Virus record (IMG/VR): IMGVR_UViG_3300037107_000123
Span: 1-25,142 of that record
Strand: one strand, 5' to 3'
Source: a virus
Length of the DNA: 25,142 nt
In this document: positions 1 through 8,141 of the stretch, in pieces
Position numbering within the stretch: position 1 is the first letter of the stretch
How the letters are laid out: every line of letters starts with the position of its first letter
Notes under the pieces: model-generated
The model's input: only the letters and a program-made list of their open reading frames with translations
Databases searched by the model: none
What the model was told of the DNA's origin: nothing
Position numbers and translations under genes: made by a program

Positions 1-2899
1 TAGCAAAACATTCAAGTCCTAACAATTTTCTTACTGTAGAGATTTGTTCTCCAATAGATTGATAATGACTGTTGAACAATTCTATTTTACCAGAGAGTTT
101 TCTTTCAAAAGCCTGAATATCAAAATTATTATCATATTGGTCGTCAACAATAAACAGATTCTTATCCTGATTTGCTCTTACCTGCCAAAATCTTCTAGCT
201 GTTAGTGCAAACAACTTTTGTCTCAATAGAAGTGCTTGATGTTGCTGTTGTGCTGGGGTGTTTCTTGGATTATTTGTATCAGTAAGTGTTGGATCTGAAT
301 TTATTTCATTACCAATTACAGTTAAACCAACATCTGGATTGTCCGTAAGACTAGAACTAAAATCTTGTTGATCGCTTGCAATTTGATCTGTAAGTGATTT
401 AATTTTTGTTTGAAGCGCCATATCAGCAGCTTGAGTAATTGGATCTGCTTGGGTTGGTGGGTTTATAAGATCACCCTGGTGCTGCATCATTAGCTGATCT
501 TTGGCACGTGCTAATTCATTTATTTTTTGAGAAAGCGCTGTGTTTTTTGTTACAAGATCAAGCCGCTGTTGAGATACAAACTGATCAACCGCAGGATTAA
601 TTACCAATTGTTTATGAGGTACAAAATTTCCCCAAACCAAATTAGATCTCTCAATATCAGCAAGCAAACCCTGAATATACGAAGCCGCAGCCGGAAGATT
701 ATTCAACCCATCTCTTGCGCCCAAAGAGTTTCCGTTATCAATAGCAGCTCTTAGAAATGTATTATAATTGTATGGTATTCCTGTTATAAGCATAGAAATA
801 ACATTCATAACATCTTGTCCGGCAAATGGACTATTGGTTAAAAGAACAGATCTTTCCTGATCAATATCAACCTGCTTGTTTGGTCTTTTTGTAAATGTTA
901 ATGATTGTATTCCCTGCTTCCATCTGTATACCAACCCCGCAGGATCGTGTAATACTTTGTTAAAAGAATCGAATGATATTTCGTTTGGTGGGTTTGTATA
1001 TAGGGTATTATCTGCCAACGATCCTTTTTTAGGACCGCTTCTAAATGTTAACATACCGCTTTGGAGTAAGTCTTGGTTTTCTTTTAATAGCGGAGGAAAA
1101 TCACCGGTCCCTATTTCTGTCATAGAGGCTCCGGTTGCTGCATCAAAACTAACATCAAACGGAGTTAAAGGATCGTAGATTGAGGCATTAAAAATATCAG
1201 CAGATGGTTTGAAATTAACTACGCTCTTATCAAAGTATCCAGTATGATCTTCGCAACTAACATTAATAGTCCATTTTCCATCGCTCCAACTACCACTTAC
1301 TCCTTGATTTCCCTTACCTACAAGACCAGAGAAAATACAAGGTCCAGTAGGTTGGTTAGTAATATCTTGTCTAAACAATCTCCACAACCATCTTGGCATA
1401 TCTGGACCAACAATACTTAGACGTTCAAGATCATCAAATGAAATGGTGTTTTCATCGCTTGTAAGATTTTGTAGAGATGTATTTATATTTTTAATTATTG
1501 TATCAAACTTTTGAGCAACACCTAATCCTAATTCATTTTGTTGCTTTTTGAATCCACCAGGCATATTGGAGTCTTCGCCTGTTCTTGTTGTCATCCAAAT
1601 AGAAATTGTATCCATTGGTTGAATAATATATTTACCATTAAAGAATAAACGCATTCTGTTACGAGCATAATTATTCTTTAATGTTCTTGATTTTAATTCA
1701 CGTTGCGATGTTTCATTTTGAGCAAGCATCGTGAATATATCTGAAATAATCTGGGAAAAAGTGCTATGCTCTGATGGTGTTAATTGATTATTTTGACCAA
1801 TATTACCACTAGGATTTCCGGATAAAAACTTAGGATCAATCTCGACAGTACCAGTAGAAAACACATTGGCAATAGATGATGTAACACTTTTGGCATTACC
1901 TATACTTGATAAGAAACTATTAATTCCAGTGCTATATGTAAATATGATCTCTACGCCTTCATCATCTAAAATTGCACGAACCCTCTGAGATAATAAGGTT
2001 CCTGGGCTTGTTTTGAAGCTTATTTGGCTAGCACCTCTGGCTTGTCTGGCTACTGCAAGCTGACCCTTTAAAGCATCTATTTGTTTAAGAAGTTCGTTTT
2101 GAATGAAGATAAAATAATTACCAGTTCTCATTGGATTGGTAACATCAGTTAATGCCTGATCAATATCAGCTTCTGTTACCGTAAGTAGGTTGTATGGATC
2201 TTCTATTGTTAGAGTTGCTCCGCCTTCACCCCATTCCGTTGATACATCTGTTTTTACTGAAGAAATATTTGTTAATTCGAATGTTCCAGTACCCTCTCCA
2301 ATATCTTTTCCAAACACAGCATCATAATCATTTGTTGTCCAATTGCTATATTGTCCAGGTTGTGAATATGACATAACCTTTCTAAGTTTTTCTATAGCGG
2401 CTTGTGTTTGTGGAGTAATCCCAATCAAACCCAAAAGATCACTGTTTTGATCAACTAAATTTAATAATGATGGTGCCAAAAATGTATTAAATGTTCCAGT
2501 ATCAACAGTTAATTGTTCTATTTTTGTTAATTTTTCATATGCTGATAATAAACGACATTTATTTTGGAATAATCTTTTTGATGCAGTAATTAAAACTCTT
2601 TCTTTTTCTTCAAGAAAATCTAATCTTGAATTATCAATAAGAGTAGAAAACATTCTCTTTTTAATAACAACATAAAAATCAGGTTGTTGAAATAACACAG
2701 ATCTTTTTCTTGGTCTTATATCTCTAATAAAACCATCTTCAATATATGTTCTTTCTGCTGTTTGATCTATTTGATTAGCAAAAGCACCCAGGCCCTTGTA
2801 CGCACCATCGCCAGAAACACTATCTAATGAATGAGATGTGTTTTCTCCAATCGCAAATTGATTGTTTATTATGCCGCCAAGTGAACCTAAAAAAGACAT
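1..2899 (-). CDS. Large virion structural protein, probable tail/baseplate component (partial, C-terminus beyond left edge)
   Basis: An open frame starts at ATG 2899 (MSFLGSLGGIINNQF) and reads without a stop through at least 966 codons to the left edge. It is the last visible gene of the minus-strand tail cluster, after the tape measure and the 306-residue tail protein, where contractile phages usually encode baseplate or hub proteins. I do not recognise the family. The N-terminus has a basic segment (DIRPRKRS) followed by a region rich in predicted helix. The middle looks like mixed beta structure, with segments such as NRMRLFFNGKYIIQPMDTIS and GKWTINVSCEDHTGYF. The C-terminal visible part has a coiled-coil-like stretch (LVTKNTALSQKINELARAKD). 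No catalytic motif is evident. The start is 22 nt after the stop of the upstream gene. The Shine-Dalgarno is poor (GGTAA), and an extended -10-like box lies 16-24 nt upstream. Reading frame: sure. Structural role: inferred from position. Confidence 0.8.
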   Translation of the reverse strand, partial: MSFLGSLGGIINNQFAIGENTSHSLDSVSGDGAYKGLGAFANQIDQTAERTYIEDGFIRDIRPRKRSVLFQQPDFYVVIKKRMFSTLIDNSRLDFLEEKERVLITASKRLFQNKCRLLSAYEKLTKIEQLTVDTGTFNTFLAPSLLNLVDQNSDLLGLIGITPQTQAAIEKLRKVMSYSQPGQYSNWTTNDYDAVFGKDIGEGTGTFELTNISSVKTDVSTEWGEGGATLTIEDPYNLLTVTEADIDQALTDVTNPMRTGNYFIFIQNELLKQIDALKGQLAVARQARGASQISFKTSPGTLLSQRVRAILDDEGVEIIFTYSTGINSFLSSIGNAKSVTSSIANVFSTGTVEIDPKFLSGNPSGNIGQNNQLTPSEHSTFSQIISDIFTMLAQNETSQRELKSRTLKNNYARNRMRLFFNGKYIIQPMDTISIWMTTRTGEDSNMPGGFKKQQNELGLGVAQKFDTIIKNINTSLQNLTSDENTISFDDLERLSIVGPDMPRWLWRLFRQDITNQPTGPCIFSGLVGKGNQGVSGSWSDGKWTINVSCEDHTGYFDKSVVNFKPSADIFNASIYDPLTPFDVSFDAATGASMTEIGTGDFPPLLKENQDLLQSGMLTFRSGPKKGSLADNTLYTNPPNEISFDSFNKVLHDPAGLVYRWKQGIQSLTFTKRPNKQVDIDQERSVLLTNSPFAGQDVMNVISMLITGIPYNYNTFLRAAIDNGNSLGARDGLNNLPAAASYIQGLLADIERSNLVWGNFVPHKQLVINPAVDQFVSQQRLDLVTKNTALSQKINELARAKDQLMMQHQGDLINPPTQADPITQAADMALQTKIKSLTDQIASDQQDFSSSLTDNPDVGLTVIGNEINSDPTLTDTNNPRNTPAQQQHQALLLRQKLFALTARRFWQVRANQDKNLFIVDDQYDNNFDIQAFERKLSGKIELFNSHYQSIGEQISTVRKLLGLECFA

Positions 2900-2914
2900 T
2901 TGTTACCATTTTTG

Positions 2915-2944
2915 TATATATCAGAGCGGCCGGGAACTTTTCAA
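2915..2944 (-). promoter_or_regulatory. Possible sigma70-type promoter before the large structural gene
   Basis: On the minus strand TTGAAA (2939-2944) is followed after 18 nt by TATATA (2915-2920), and the -10 is preceded by TGA, giving the extended form TGATATATA. The -35 overlaps the 3' end of the 306-residue gene. The predicted start of transcription would leave a leader of only about 9 nt, which weakens the call. The same TGATATAT string recurs upstream of four other genes here. Confidence 0.35.
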
Positions 2945-3841
2945 AGCCTGATCAATTGTTTTTGGTACTAATTGAGCATTTGTTTCATTAAGCCTTCTTT
3001 GTGGGGTTGGGCTATTTAAAGCAGATAAAGAATAAGGGGTTCCAAAAAGAGGATCTGAGTTTGAGGGTCCATTAACTGCGCTTCGGTGCCAGGGCATAAA
3101 GTTCAACCTAAGTCCGCGTTTCTGTGTTACTGTAAATTGTAAATCATAATCAAATAATCCTAAGTTTGTAGCCGACTCACTAACACTCATAGAATTAAAA
3201 TAACCACGAAATACCCAACCAGACCAATACATCTCAGTCTGAAAAGCTATTGATGCTAGTGTTGGTCTTGGTTGCAACGGATCCACATTTCCGGTTTTAA
3301 TAACATTATTTGCTTGGTTGAGTAATGAATTGACCCCTGCACCAACTAAAGATCCAATATTTTTTAAACCAGCACCTATTGTTCCAAAAATACCATTACT
3401 CATCGAAGCTTGGTTATGAGCAGCCTCGGCAGCCAAAGCAAGAGCATCAAAAGCTACCTGCTCATTTCTATAAATATCATACAAAACATTTATTCCTTCA
3501 ACACCAGAAGAACCAGTTGTTCCATTAATAGCAATTGTACCAAGCTCTTCTCCCCAATATTGAACTATATAACCACCACGAGTTCTAACGGCCGAGGGTA
3601 TATGTTTTTTATAATTATATTTTATACTCTGTGGGTTTATATACATTTCCACAACACCCAACTCAGGCAAAAACCAACGAACCATATTTCTTTGAGCTGT
3701 TGCAAGTCTTGAATTAGGAATTTTGGCTTGTGCAATTTGTGAACCGCTAGGAGATGGTATTATAGATAATCCATTAAATCCGCTAGTGTTTTGAGGACTT
3801 CCATCAAGATTATTCACTGCACTTTGTAATAAGCTAACCAT
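2921..3841 (-). CDS. Phage tail/baseplate structural protein
   Basis: 306 residues. ATG 3841 lies just after the tape measure stop, and a strong GGGGAGA Shine-Dalgarno overlaps that stop. Around residues 60-115 the chain has an 'INPQS...' phrase, a GG-Y-x-V-x-x-W motif and an I-x-I-x-G-T-T-G strand. My recollection is that this order is common in tail tube, hub or LysM-type baseplate proteins of contractile phages. A second conserved-looking block near residues 205-260 (GYFNSMSVSESATNLGLF, then LQFTVTQKRGLRLNFMPWHR) fits a duplicated beta-barrel fold. The middle (about 130-185) is Ala/Asn-rich and looks like a flexible helical insert. Position directly downstream of the tape measure supports a role at the tail tip. 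No LysM or lysozyme motif was seen, so a cell-wall-degrading role is not supported. Confidence 0.7.
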   Translation of the reverse strand: MVSLLQSAVNNLDGSPQNTSGFNGLSIIPSPSGSQIAQAKIPNSRLATAQRNMVRWFLPELGVVEMYINPQSIKYNYKKHIPSAVRTRGGYIVQYWGEELGTIAINGTTGSSGVEGINVLYDIYRNEQVAFDALALAAEAAHNQASMSNGIFGTIGAGLKNIGSLVGAGVNSLLNQANNVIKTGNVDPLQPRPTLASIAFQTEMYWSGWVFRGYFNSMSVSESATNLGLFDYDLQFTVTQKRGLRLNFMPWHRSAVNGPSNSDPLFGTPYSLSALNSPTPQRRLNETNAQLVPKTIDQALKSSRPL

Positions 3842-3844
3842 TTA

Positions 3845-6031
3845 TTATCTCCCCATAAGGCTTTGGCCTAAAGTACCAGCTTGATTTTCTTGAATATTCT
3901 TCTTTACAATTAAATCTATTTTCTTATCAAGCTCAGGAATAGTAAGTGTGATTGGCATGAATTCAAATGGTGCAAATTTAAGTGGTTCATTACCGTGTGT
4001 TGTGCCTCTTATATCTCTGCCTTGTCCTGGTAATGTAAAATCTGTATGTGCTGGTGGTGGTAACATTGGCCTATGCAAATCAGAAATACCAGCGCCAATT
4101 CCTGGAGTCGGTACATAATTCTTACCAACACTTGTAAGATCATCATGCTTAACTGCCGTTACCCCTCCCATTATTCCCATTAGTTTTTCACTAGCGCTGC
4201 GCTGATCTGTTTTATCTGTTTTATCAAATAATTTTGTAATCTTATCAGCTAATGGTTTAACAAAGCCCTCAATTGGTTCAAGAGCTTTCTTTGCCGTTTC
4301 ATTAATATTATCTTTAACATACATCTCTTCGCCGCCAGGACCTCTTGATTCACCACCCCTCGACAAAACATGCACCCCTGTTCTTCCAGATGCATCACCA
4401 ATCCGTTCACCTTTAAATAACTTGCTTTGTAAAATTTCTTTATAATATGCATCTTGTGTCGTACGTGAAAGCTCAAAACTCTGATACATTTTCATTAACT
4501 CGTTTTTTGTTTGCTCTTGCTCATCAGCACCTCTCTTAATATTTGTTTCTAATACCTTATTTTTATCATCAGCACCGCCACCTGGTTTTAACATATCCAT
4601 AACACCAGATTTCATCGCCTTCAAAATATTATATGCATCACGATCATCTTTTGCTACACCAGCCACCTGAGTTAAATATTGAACCTGCTTATAAAACTCT
4701 CCAGCAACAGCAGGGTTTTCGGCAGCATCTTTTAATGTAAGAACTTGACCACCAAATTGACCCTGCATAGCAGTCATTGTCTTCTTGAGCACCTCGTCCA
4801 TATGCCCAGTCTGCATGGCATATTCCATTTGATAAGAACCAGCCAAACCTCCAGGACCACCAGTAGCTCCTGAAACAAATGCTTGCTTACCCCTATCCAT
4901 TCTCTCAATACCAGTACCAATTCCGGTTATTACTTCCTTCATTGCCTCAGGGCTAATACTACTACCCTTAAAAGCCTCATCAAAAGCCTTAACAAAATTT
5001 GTGGTTGCAACTGTATTATCACCAAGCATCTTATAACTGCCGGCAAGATTCATAACTGTTGAAGCAAATGTCTCAAATCTAAGTTTTGAATCACCTGCTT
5101 TATCATACAAATTAGCCAATGATTCCAAAGCATCTTGACCCCTAGTTCCTAAATAGGTGTACATATTACCAAGATCTTTAGCTACATCACTCTGTTCTCT
5201 CATAAAACCAGTAGCTAATTTTGATACTGCTGCTAACTCACTCATCTTTCCACCAGCAATAATAACCTGATCAAGAGATCCTGGAACTGGCCCTAATGCC
5301 TTTGCTAAATCCATTACAGAGCCAACTGTTTGACCTGTTGCTCTGGCCGTTTCAAAAGCCAAATTTGTCATGTCCAAATATGATTGGCTCATATCCTTAA
5401 ATTTACCACCACCATCCCTCATTACATCACTTAATCTACCTTGGGCTGCGGCAAGAGATATAATTTCTCTTTCCAAACCAATAGCTTTTGATCCGCCTTC
5501 AACTGCCTGATTTCCCCACATAAGTAAGTGTTTGGAAAGCCCAGTAGGATCAACGCTTGCCAAATGTTCTAATATTGGTTTAACCCCACTAAAAGCCGTA
5601 GTAATTTTCGAGCCAGCCTCATAACCAGCATCTCCCAACTTACCCATACCAGTAATTCCATCTGGTATTATCTTAAAAAATGGTTCTGCAATTAAAAAAG
5701 CTTCGCGCCATCCAATATCATTTTGTTTGGCAAATTCAGAGACCTTTCCAATAGCCTCATTAAACATATTTTTAATTGAAGACCCTATCTTTTCAACATC
5801 TTGTCCAAAACTACCATAAATTAATGATAATTTTGAGTATTCTTCAGCAAGTTTGTGTATTTTATCTGTTGTTGCCTCACCAACAATATTATGAATCTCT
5901 GCAAACTTTATTAATTTATCACCAGCCTCACCTATCAAAGTCTTCATTTTTTCTATAGCTTCACCACTAAAACTATTAGGATCTAAAAGTTTTTTCAATA
6001 GATCAGAAGATATAGTATCATTTTCAGCCAT
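3845..6031 (-). CDS. Tail tape measure protein
   Basis: 728 residues. It starts at ATG 6031 in a TAATG overlap with the stop of the preceding chaperone-like gene. The chain is almost wholly helical, rich in Ala, Gly, Lys and Met, with long amphipathic stretches (for example VSKLATGFMREQSDVAKDL) and Gly-rich breaks near the middle (GGPGGLAGS). This composition, and the position after sheath, tube and chaperone-like genes, is typical of tape measure proteins, which set tail length and occupy the tube lumen. The last ~90 residues are Pro-rich and end in a charged helix (ELDKKIDLIVKKN), a plausible hub-binding tail. By the usual rule of about 1.5 angstrom per residue the tail would be near 110 nm; this is an inference. 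No peptidase, transglycosylase or clear transmembrane segment was seen. It is short for a large myovirus, so the assignment rests on context plus composition. Confidence 0.75.
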   Translation of the reverse strand: MAENDTISSDLLKKLLDPNSFSGEAIEKMKTLIGEAGDKLIKFAEIHNIVGEATTDKIHKLAEEYSKLSLIYGSFGQDVEKIGSSIKNMFNEAIGKVSEFAKQNDIGWREAFLIAEPFFKIIPDGITGMGKLGDAGYEAGSKITTAFSGVKPILEHLASVDPTGLSKHLLMWGNQAVEGGSKAIGLEREIISLAAAQGRLSDVMRDGGGKFKDMSQSYLDMTNLAFETARATGQTVGSVMDLAKALGPVPGSLDQVIIAGGKMSELAAVSKLATGFMREQSDVAKDLGNMYTYLGTRGQDALESLANLYDKAGDSKLRFETFASTVMNLAGSYKMLGDNTVATTNFVKAFDEAFKGSSISPEAMKEVITGIGTGIERMDRGKQAFVSGATGGPGGLAGSYQMEYAMQTGHMDEVLKKTMTAMQGQFGGQVLTLKDAAENPAVAGEFYKQVQYLTQVAGVAKDDRDAYNILKAMKSGVMDMLKPGGGADDKNKVLETNIKRGADEQEQTKNELMKMYQSFELSRTTQDAYYKEILQSKLFKGERIGDASGRTGVHVLSRGGESRGPGGEEMYVKDNINETAKKALEPIEGFVKPLADKITKLFDKTDKTDQRSASEKLMGIMGGVTAVKHDDLTSVGKNYVPTPGIGAGISDLHRPMLPPPAHTDFTLPGQGRDIRGTTHGNEPLKFAPFEFMPITLTIPELDKKIDLIVKKNIQENQAGTLGQSLMGR

Positions 6032-6372
6032 TAACCAACCACCTTACGCTTTTTCCGCTTGTTCTTTGAAGCTTTTTCCGACTCAATAATTTGCTCACGA
6101 ACCATTTGGGTAGTTGCTTCAAAATCGGTAGTTTTCATGTCTGGATTTTCTGCCTTAACCATTTTTACAGCCATTTCATAATTAGAAAATGATCCAAGAA
6201 AAATAGCTTGATTTCTCTCTTTTTCAGATTCTAATTCCAGTTTATAACGCCAACTTTCATACAACCATACCTTTAAGTATGCGTCAATATCCTCATAAAA
6301 AGGCTCGTTAGGCAACTTATGAAACGTCTCCATTAAATATGTTATGAACTGACTCTCAGGCGTCCTCACCAC
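6031..6372 (-). CDS. Probable tail assembly chaperone, second (downstream) component
   Basis: 113 residues from GTG 6372. It overlaps the end of the upstream gene by 17 nt and its stop overlaps the tape measure start. The protein is acidic/basic and helical: a YEDIDAYLKVWLYESWRYKL segment, then a Lys-rich C-terminus (KNKRKKRKVV). Small helical proteins in this exact slot, just before the tape measure, are usually tail assembly chaperones that hold the tape measure in a soluble state before tube polymerisation. The frame lies +1 relative to the upstream gene. It may therefore be translated by termination-reinitiation at its own GTG, or be fused to the upstream product by a frameshift. No strong Shine-Dalgarno precedes the GTG. 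The chaperone role is inferred from position and size, not from a recognised domain. Confidence 0.6.
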   Translation of the reverse strand: MVRTPESQFITYLMETFHKLPNEPFYEDIDAYLKVWLYESWRYKLELESEKERNQAIFLGSFSNYEMAVKMVKAENPDMKTTDFEATTQMVREQIIESEKASKNKRKKRKVVG

Positions 6373-7006
6373 TTTTCGAGATGGCCTCTACCACCTCCTT
6401 TGCCTCCTCGGCAGTCTTTGGAAAATAACCGTCAGTTGTTTCTTTATTTAATATACTGTATTGTAACCATAAATAATCAATAAGCGAACCATCCATTTCT
6501 TCTACTAATTCTTTTCTGGCAACAACCTTATCTTCATAACCTAAGTTTGCAGTGCCTAATACAATATCTATAGACTGACCATCAACCATAAATATAGAAT
6601 GCGATAATGCCTCGGTCTGTATCTTGTGTAGACTTGTTTGTGAAAAATTCATTTCTCCACTTGGCATTGTAATTATTTCTGCTTTTTCTATAACCTGCGC
6701 CACACAATTTTTTTCAAACTTTTTAAGAGACCTTAGTGTAAAAACAGTACCATCATCAATCGTAACATCCTTGGTTTTTCTACCAAGTCCAGTTAATATC
6801 TCAATCCTACCCATCGCAGCATCTAGTGACCTTCTATCAACCTGCTCTTGCTGTTCTTGTGCCTGCCTACGCATTCCAGCAACTACAGAAGGATCTATCA
6901 TCTGAACCCCTTGCTCTGAATCTGCATTAGGTACAATAAAACGTCTCTGATTAGGTGCCGGAATTCCACTACTACCACTTTCACCAATTGAACTGCGTAT
7001 CTTCAT
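6356..7006 (-). CDS. Probable tail assembly chaperone, first component
   Basis: 216 residues, ATG 7006 preceded by an AGAGG Shine-Dalgarno. The N-terminal 60 residues are low-complexity and polar, with a Gln-rich helix (RRQAQEQQEQVDRR). The folded part begins near residue 65. A TIDDGTVFTLRSL strand is followed by helices and a 'FMVDGQSID' segment near 139-147, then 'LIDYLWLQYSILN' at 175-187. The pattern of an 'LR-x-L' strand, then helix, then a 'vdG' turn, then a C-terminal helical bundle, resembles tail assembly chaperones of contractile phages. That is family knowledge applied by eye. The gene heads a tight run with the 113-residue gene (17-nt overlap) and the tape measure, so the three are probably co-translated. 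The preceding 182-bp gap carries a repeated element and a candidate promoter. Confidence 0.6.
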   Translation of the reverse strand: MKIRSSIGESGSSGIPAPNQRRFIVPNADSEQGVQMIDPSVVAGMRRQAQEQQEQVDRRSLDAAMGRIEILTGLGRKTKDVTIDDGTVFTLRSLKKFEKNCVAQVIEKAEIITMPSGEMNFSQTSLHKIQTEALSHSIFMVDGQSIDIVLGTANLGYEDKVVARKELVEEMDGSLIDYLWLQYSILNKETTDGYFPKTAEEAKEVVEAISKSGEDA

Positions 7007-7024
7007 ATAAAACCTCTATAAGTC

Positions 7025-7054
7025 TATATATCAACACTTATATTTACTTGTTAA
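7025..7054 (-). promoter_or_regulatory. Candidate promoter for chaperone-tape measure operon
   Basis: On the minus strand TTAACA (7049-7054) precedes TATATA (7025-7030) by 18 nt, with TGA just before the -10 (TTGATATATAG). It lies in a real 182-bp gap upstream of ATG 7006, with the AGAGG ribosome site between. A second possible -10 (TATAGT, 7054-7059) sits downstream of a CTGGTAAAAA arm. Which of the two is used cannot be decided from sequence. Confidence 0.45.
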
Positions 7055-7078
7055 CTATACATTGATTGTTTATTATTA

Positions 7079-7143
7079 TTTTTACCAGAGAATTTATTTA
7101 TATTTTGCCCGGCCCTAAAATAAACAAACTTTCCTGGTAAAAA
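7079..7143. repeat. Intergenic inverted-arm element, copy A
   Basis: TTTTTACCAG (7079-7088) and its exact reverse complement CTGGTAAAAA (7134-7143) flank a 45-nt A+T-rich core. The similarity of the arms extends inward imperfectly. Near the centre ATTTT (7102-7106) and AAAAT (7117-7121) face each other around GCCCGGCCCT. Each arm read outward is followed by ATGTAT: at 7057-7062 (minus strand, 16 nt away) and at 7178-7183 (plus strand, 34 nt away). Copies B and C are near 14396 and 23749. TATAAATA occurs on the minus strand at 7095-7102. The gap 7007-7188 holds no credible gene. Confidence 0.75.
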
Positions 7144-7188
7144 CATTGAAACAGCTAAAAATAAACAAATGACCAAAATGTATCATAA

Positions 7189-7485
7189 TCAACAAATTCG
7201 CCATCTTCCATTTTCTATAAATCCATGATGCCCACACCTCCTACACAATAAAGAAGGCGCTATGGTAAACGGATCTATACTAACCAAATCCCAATGATCT
7301 TCCCATTGACGATCCTGTCCTTTGATTGGAATATAATCTGGTACCCTTAATCCATTAATACAATTGTGCCAGTAATCTATTCCCCATAAATAATCATCAT
7401 TGTATAAGAAACGAATGGATACATCATTTCCTATATCTATTATTTCACTTTCCCTGTGTTCCATTACCCAACCCCTGTGTTCCAT
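7189..7485 (-). CDS. Small CxxC protein of unknown function
   Basis: 98 residues. The first ATG (7485) overlaps the stop of the tube gene as TAATG, so the two are translationally coupled. A second in-frame ATG at 7464 lies in the duplicated copy of a 21-bp tandem repeat and has a GGGG ribosome site, so the true N-terminus may be seven residues shorter. The protein is rich in Trp, Asp and Ile. It has a central 'YLWGIDYWHNCINGLR' segment, and a C-terminal CRRCGHHGFIENGRW ending in Cys98. That arrangement could bind one zinc ion through Cys81, Cys84, His86/87 and Cys98. I have an impression of similar short proteins in other phages and bacteria but cannot name the family. It sits between tube and chaperone genes but is not a known tail component. 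Confidence 0.7.
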   Translation of the reverse strand: MEHRGWVMEHRESEIIDIGNDVSIRFLYNDDYLWGIDYWHNCINGLRVPDYIPIKGQDRQWEDHWDLVSIDPFTIAPSLLCRRCGHHGFIENGRWRIC

Positions 7486-7493
7486 TACCCAAC
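7452..7493. repeat. 21-bp perfect tandem duplication spanning a stop/start junction
   Basis: Two back-to-back identical 21-bp units, 7452-7472 and 7473-7493, both beginning CCCTGTGTTCC. Each contains, on the minus strand, GGGTAATGG: the TAA stop of the tube gene in one copy and the ATG of the 98-residue gene in both. The duplication adds exactly seven codons, so the frame is preserved and two alternative starts (7485, 7464) result. Confidence 0.9.
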
Positions 7494-8123
7494 AAGATTA
7501 ATCAAACCAGCTGCATCCAAGCCACCACGACGTAGCCCAATATCAGCCTGTTGCTCAAATGAATCCCTGTCAATAATCGGAATTTGGCGAGCAGATGGAG
7601 CAGGTACAGCACTTTGACCCTGACCAACATATGAATAAATTGTCTCAGCTACCCAACTCATTTGTTGCGTAATTACGAAATCTTGAGCTGTATAAGTGGT
7701 TCCTAAACTCTTAATCCAAACATTCTTAATAACTGTTGTAATAACATTTTCAGAATTTGTGAACCCGTCGGCATCAGTTTCGTCAGCAGCAATAATATCT
7801 AGAACAACAATATCAAAAGGAATACGCTGAGCTGCTACATGAATAAATCCACGAGAAAACGCAGGCGCCATTCTTAGATTATCAAAAGCAACACGGGTAC
7901 AATCACCTTGAATATCGGTAGATTTATTTGGGACTGAATCAATGTGACCATCAGTACCAACCTCATCAATCGGCTTAATACTACGATCTTCCTTGATTGA
8001 TAAGCTTTGGATGGCTCCTATGGGGTTGCCGTCACACTGTATAATTATTTGGGTAGAAACACCTGTGCGAGTTACATTTCTGCCTGCGTTCTCCAAAATT
8101 GACCCACTATGAGGATAGACCAT
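7485..8123 (-). CDS. Tail tube protein
   Basis: 212 residues, ATG 8123 with an AGGTGA ribosome site 5 nt upstream. The chain looks like the all-beta tube fold. It has a strand with 'VSTQIIIQCDGNPIGAIQSL', an acidic loop (DEVGTDGHID), a strand ending in a charged turn, a helix near residues 82-92 (FDNLRMAPAFSRGF), then paired strands (IKNVWIKSLGTTYTAQDFVI). The short C-terminal tail is Pro/Ala-rich and disordered. Tube subunits form the inner hexameric ring stack through which DNA passes. The gene follows the sheath, separated only by an HNH endonuclease gene; sheath then tube is the standard order in contractile phages. The size is right for a gp19-type tube protein (about 150-220 residues). 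The assignment is by context and fold-like pattern, not by a diagnostic motif. Confidence 0.7.
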   Translation of the reverse strand: MVYPHSGSILENAGRNVTRTGVSTQIIIQCDGNPIGAIQSLSIKEDRSIKPIDEVGTDGHIDSVPNKSTDIQGDCTRVAFDNLRMAPAFSRGFIHVAAQRIPFDIVVLDIIAADETDADGFTNSENVITTVIKNVWIKSLGTTYTAQDFVITQQMSWVAETIYSYVGQGQSAVPAPSARQIPIIDRDSFEQQADIGLRRGGLDAAGLINLVG

Positions 8124-8141
8124 AATTCACCTATTAAAAAG

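Noticed and set aside
84-101. TTTTACCAGAGAG resembling the repeat-element arm.
   Set aside because: It is inside the coding region of the large structural gene, has no partner arm and no ATGTAT at the right spacing; most likely chance.
1480-1487. TATAAATA (T4-like late promoter sequence) on the minus strand.
   Set aside because: It lies inside the large structural gene with no gene start downstream, as does another near 20853. Only the intergenic copies at 7095 and 14388 are noted, within the repeat elements.
7100-7122. G/C-rich centre of element A as a rho-independent terminator.
   Set aside because: GCCCGGCCC cannot form a stable stem with itself and no T-run follows; the symmetry lies in the flanking A+T arms.
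7178-7228. A 16-codon plus-strand frame starting at the ATGTAT box of element A.
   Set aside because: Too short and without a ribosome site; the resemblance to the start region near 23827 is better explained by the shared ATGTAT box.
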